Shown piece by piece: positions 5,866-7,171 of a DNA stretch of 7,171 nucleotides; within the stretch, counting starts at the first letter, position 1, and each line of letters opens with the position of its first letter. The stretch covers positions 1 through 7,171 of the forward strand of contig JAJQBF010000066.1 of assembly GCA_021203425.1 (NCBI GenBank). The letters are read 5' to 3'. The DNA comes from Clostridiales bacterium (GTDB taxonomy: Bacteria > Bacillota > Clostridia > Lachnospirales > CAG-274). The translations under genes were made by a program, and so were the position numbers. Under the pieces are notes generated by a model, which ran no database searches, was not told where the DNA came from, and saw only the letters and a list, made by a program, of their open reading frames with translations.

Positions 5866-7171
5866 ATGGCAAAGTATAGTAAAGAAGATATTATCAGAAT
5901 AGTTGACGAGGAAGATGTTAAGTTTATAAGACTTCAGTTTATTGACATTGCAGGTCAGCCTAAAAACGTAGCTATCGTAAGATCTTCACTTGAAAGTGTT
6001 CTTGATGACGGTATGATGTTTGACGGTTCTTCAATCGAGGGTTTCGTTAAAATAGATGAATCAGATATGTATCTTAAGCCCGATCTTGATACATTCGCTA
6101 TCTTCCCTTGGAGACCTCAGCACGGCAAGGTTGCAAGATTTATCTGTGACGTATATACACCGGACGGAGTTCCTTTTGAAGGCGACCCCAGAGGAATTCT
6201 TAAGAGAGTTGTTAAGAAAGCCGCTGATATGGGCTATACAGTAAACATCGGAAACGAATGTGAATTCTTCCTTTTCCATACCGACGAAAACGGCTACCCC
6301 ACAAGCAAGGTAAACGACACAGCAGGTTATTTTGACTTAGCTCCCGTTGACTTAGCTGTTGACTGCCGTCGTGAAATCTGTCTTGCTCTTGAACAGATGG
6401 GTTATACAATCGAGGCATCTCACCACGAGGTTGCTCCCGGTCAGCACGAAATCGACTTCAAATATGAAGATGCCGTAACTACAGCCGACTATGTTGTTAC
6501 ATTCAGAACAACAGTTAAAACAACCGCTAAGAAATACGGTCTTCATGCAACATTTATGCCCAAGCCCAAATTCGGTATTAACGGCTCAGGTATGCATACA
6601 AATATGTCACTTTTCGCTAAAGACGAAAACGGCAAGACATACAACGCTTTCTATGATCCCGAAGACCCCAACGGACTTCAGCTTTCGCAGACAGCCTACA
6701 GCTACATCGAGGGTATTCTTACACACGTAAAATCTATTACAGCTATTACAAACCCCCTTGTAAACTCATATAAGAGACTTGTTCCCGGTTATGAGGCTCC
6801 CTGTTATATAGCTTGGTCGGCTTTAAACCGTTCCGATATTATCCGTATCCCCGCTTCAAGAGGAATAGGCACAAGATGTGAGCTCAGAAGCCCCGACCCC
6901 TCAACAAACCCCTACCTTTGCCTTGCGTGCTGTATAGCAGCCGGTCTTGACGGTATCGAAAAAGGTATGAAGGTAAGAGATTCGGTTGATATTAACCTCT
7001 TTGCATCAACACAGGCTGAAAGAGATGCTCTCGGTGTTGATAATCTTCCCGGAAGTCTTGACGAAGCTGTTAAGGCAATGGATAAAGATCCTCTTGTAAA
7101 GGCAGTTTTAGGAAACCATGCTTACGACTGTTTCAAGAGAATGAAGAGAAAAGAGTGGGATTCCTTCAGAA
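5866..7171 (+). CDS. glnA: Glutamine synthetase type I (GSI-alpha), 3' end cut by the window
   Basis: Glutamine synthetase makes glutamine from glutamate, ammonia and ATP, the central step of ammonia assimilation, as a cytoplasmic dodecamer. 435 codons are present with no stop; by comparison with the 444-residue Bacillus subtilis enzyme roughly 10-15 residues are missing. The N-terminal beta-grasp region includes MFDGSSIEGF (51-60). The catalytic domain shows the metal ligands E131 and E133 (ECEFF), E188 (HHEVAPGQHE), H244 in the ATP-site signature KPKFGINGSGMH (233-244), E339 (RCELRSPDP) and the flap glutamate E310 (VPGYEAP). NRS (321-323) and R341 complete the active site. There is no adenylylation-site tyrosine loop, as expected for the alpha type. 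Residue 62 is Lys where the B. subtilis enzyme has the feedback-regulatory Arg. The start follows AAAGGAGA (5851-5858), 7 bases upstream. Expression probably depends on the promoter at 5738-5766 and the leader hairpin at 5776-5825. Confidence 0.97.
   Translation, partial: MAKYSKEDIIRIVDEEDVKFIRLQFIDIAGQPKNVAIVRSSLESVLDDGMMFDGSSIEGFVKIDESDMYLKPDLDTFAIFPWRPQHGKVARFICDVYTPDGVPFEGDPRGILKRVVKKAADMGYTVNIGNECEFFLFHTDENGYPTSKVNDTAGYFDLAPVDLAVDCRREICLALEQMGYTIEASHHEVAPGQHEIDFKYEDAVTTADYVVTFRTTVKTTAKKYGLHATFMPKPKFGINGSGMHTNMSLFAKDENGKTYNAFYDPEDPNGLQLSQTAYSYIEGILTHVKSITAITNPLVNSYKRLVPGYEAPCYIAWSALNRSDIIRIPASRGIGTRCELRSPDPSTNPYLCLACCIAAGLDGIEKGMKVRDSVDINLFASTQAERDALGVDNLPGSLDEAVKAMDKDPLVKAVLGNHAYDCFKRMKRKEWDSFR

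Noticed and set aside
5720..5902. 60-residue plus-strand ORF upstream of glnA
   Set aside because: It covers the glnA promoter, leader hairpin and ribosome site, and runs out of frame into glnA. It has no ribosome site of its own.
6056..6730. Several ORFs on both strands inside 6056-6730
   Set aside because: All lie within glnA in other frames; the glnA frame has all the family motifs and is open to the window edge.

Overview
The window looks like chromosomal DNA from a low-GC Gram-positive anaerobe of the class Clostridia, probably near Oscillospiraceae/Ruminococcus. This is inferred from the AT-rich spacers, strong AAGGAGG ribosome binding sites, 17-bp-spaced sigma-A promoters, lipobox lipoproteins, a dockerin-like module, a copper-amine-oxidase-type 'stalk' domain and a GSI-alpha glutamine synthetase. 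No genus can be named from the sequence alone.

Layout. (a) 1-2420, plus strand: the 3' part of a gene for a membrane-anchored coiled-coil protein, open from the window edge, then 24 bases later a secreted 520-residue protein with a dockerin-like calcium-loop module, closed by an intrinsic terminator. (b) 2421-3275: a clear sigma-A promoter preceded by two 12-bp direct repeats, a leader of about 115 bases, a 188-residue lipoprotein and a terminator. (c) 3276-3563: a gene-poor spacer with what looks like the 5' stub of a mobile-element gene. It has a promoter-like stretch, a 28-codon ORF, and a 9-bp inverted repeat whose right arm covers the ribosome binding site. (d) 3577-5052, minus strand: an exported phosphodiester glycosidase (NAGPA type) with a C-terminal stalk domain, its own promoter and a terminator overlapping its stop codon. 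(e) 5187-5661, plus strand, divergent from (d): a DUF4358-type lipoprotein broken by a one-base frameshift in a run of eight A. (f) 5738-7171: a consensus sigma-A promoter, a leader with a complete terminator-shaped hairpin, and glnA, cut by the window edge after codon 435.

Five of the six protein genes encode exported or membrane-anchored products; glutamine synthetase is the only cytoplasmic enzyme. Genes 1 and 2 are probably one transcript. The others look like single-gene units with their own promoters and terminators, so the window reads as a set of neighbours rather than one pathway. The best leads are the terminator-like hairpin between the glnA promoter and its ribosome binding site (probable premature-termination control), the ribosome-site-masking inverted repeat at 3363-3424, and the A8 frameshift in the DUF4358 gene. 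I did not find a convincing wholly new multi-gene system.
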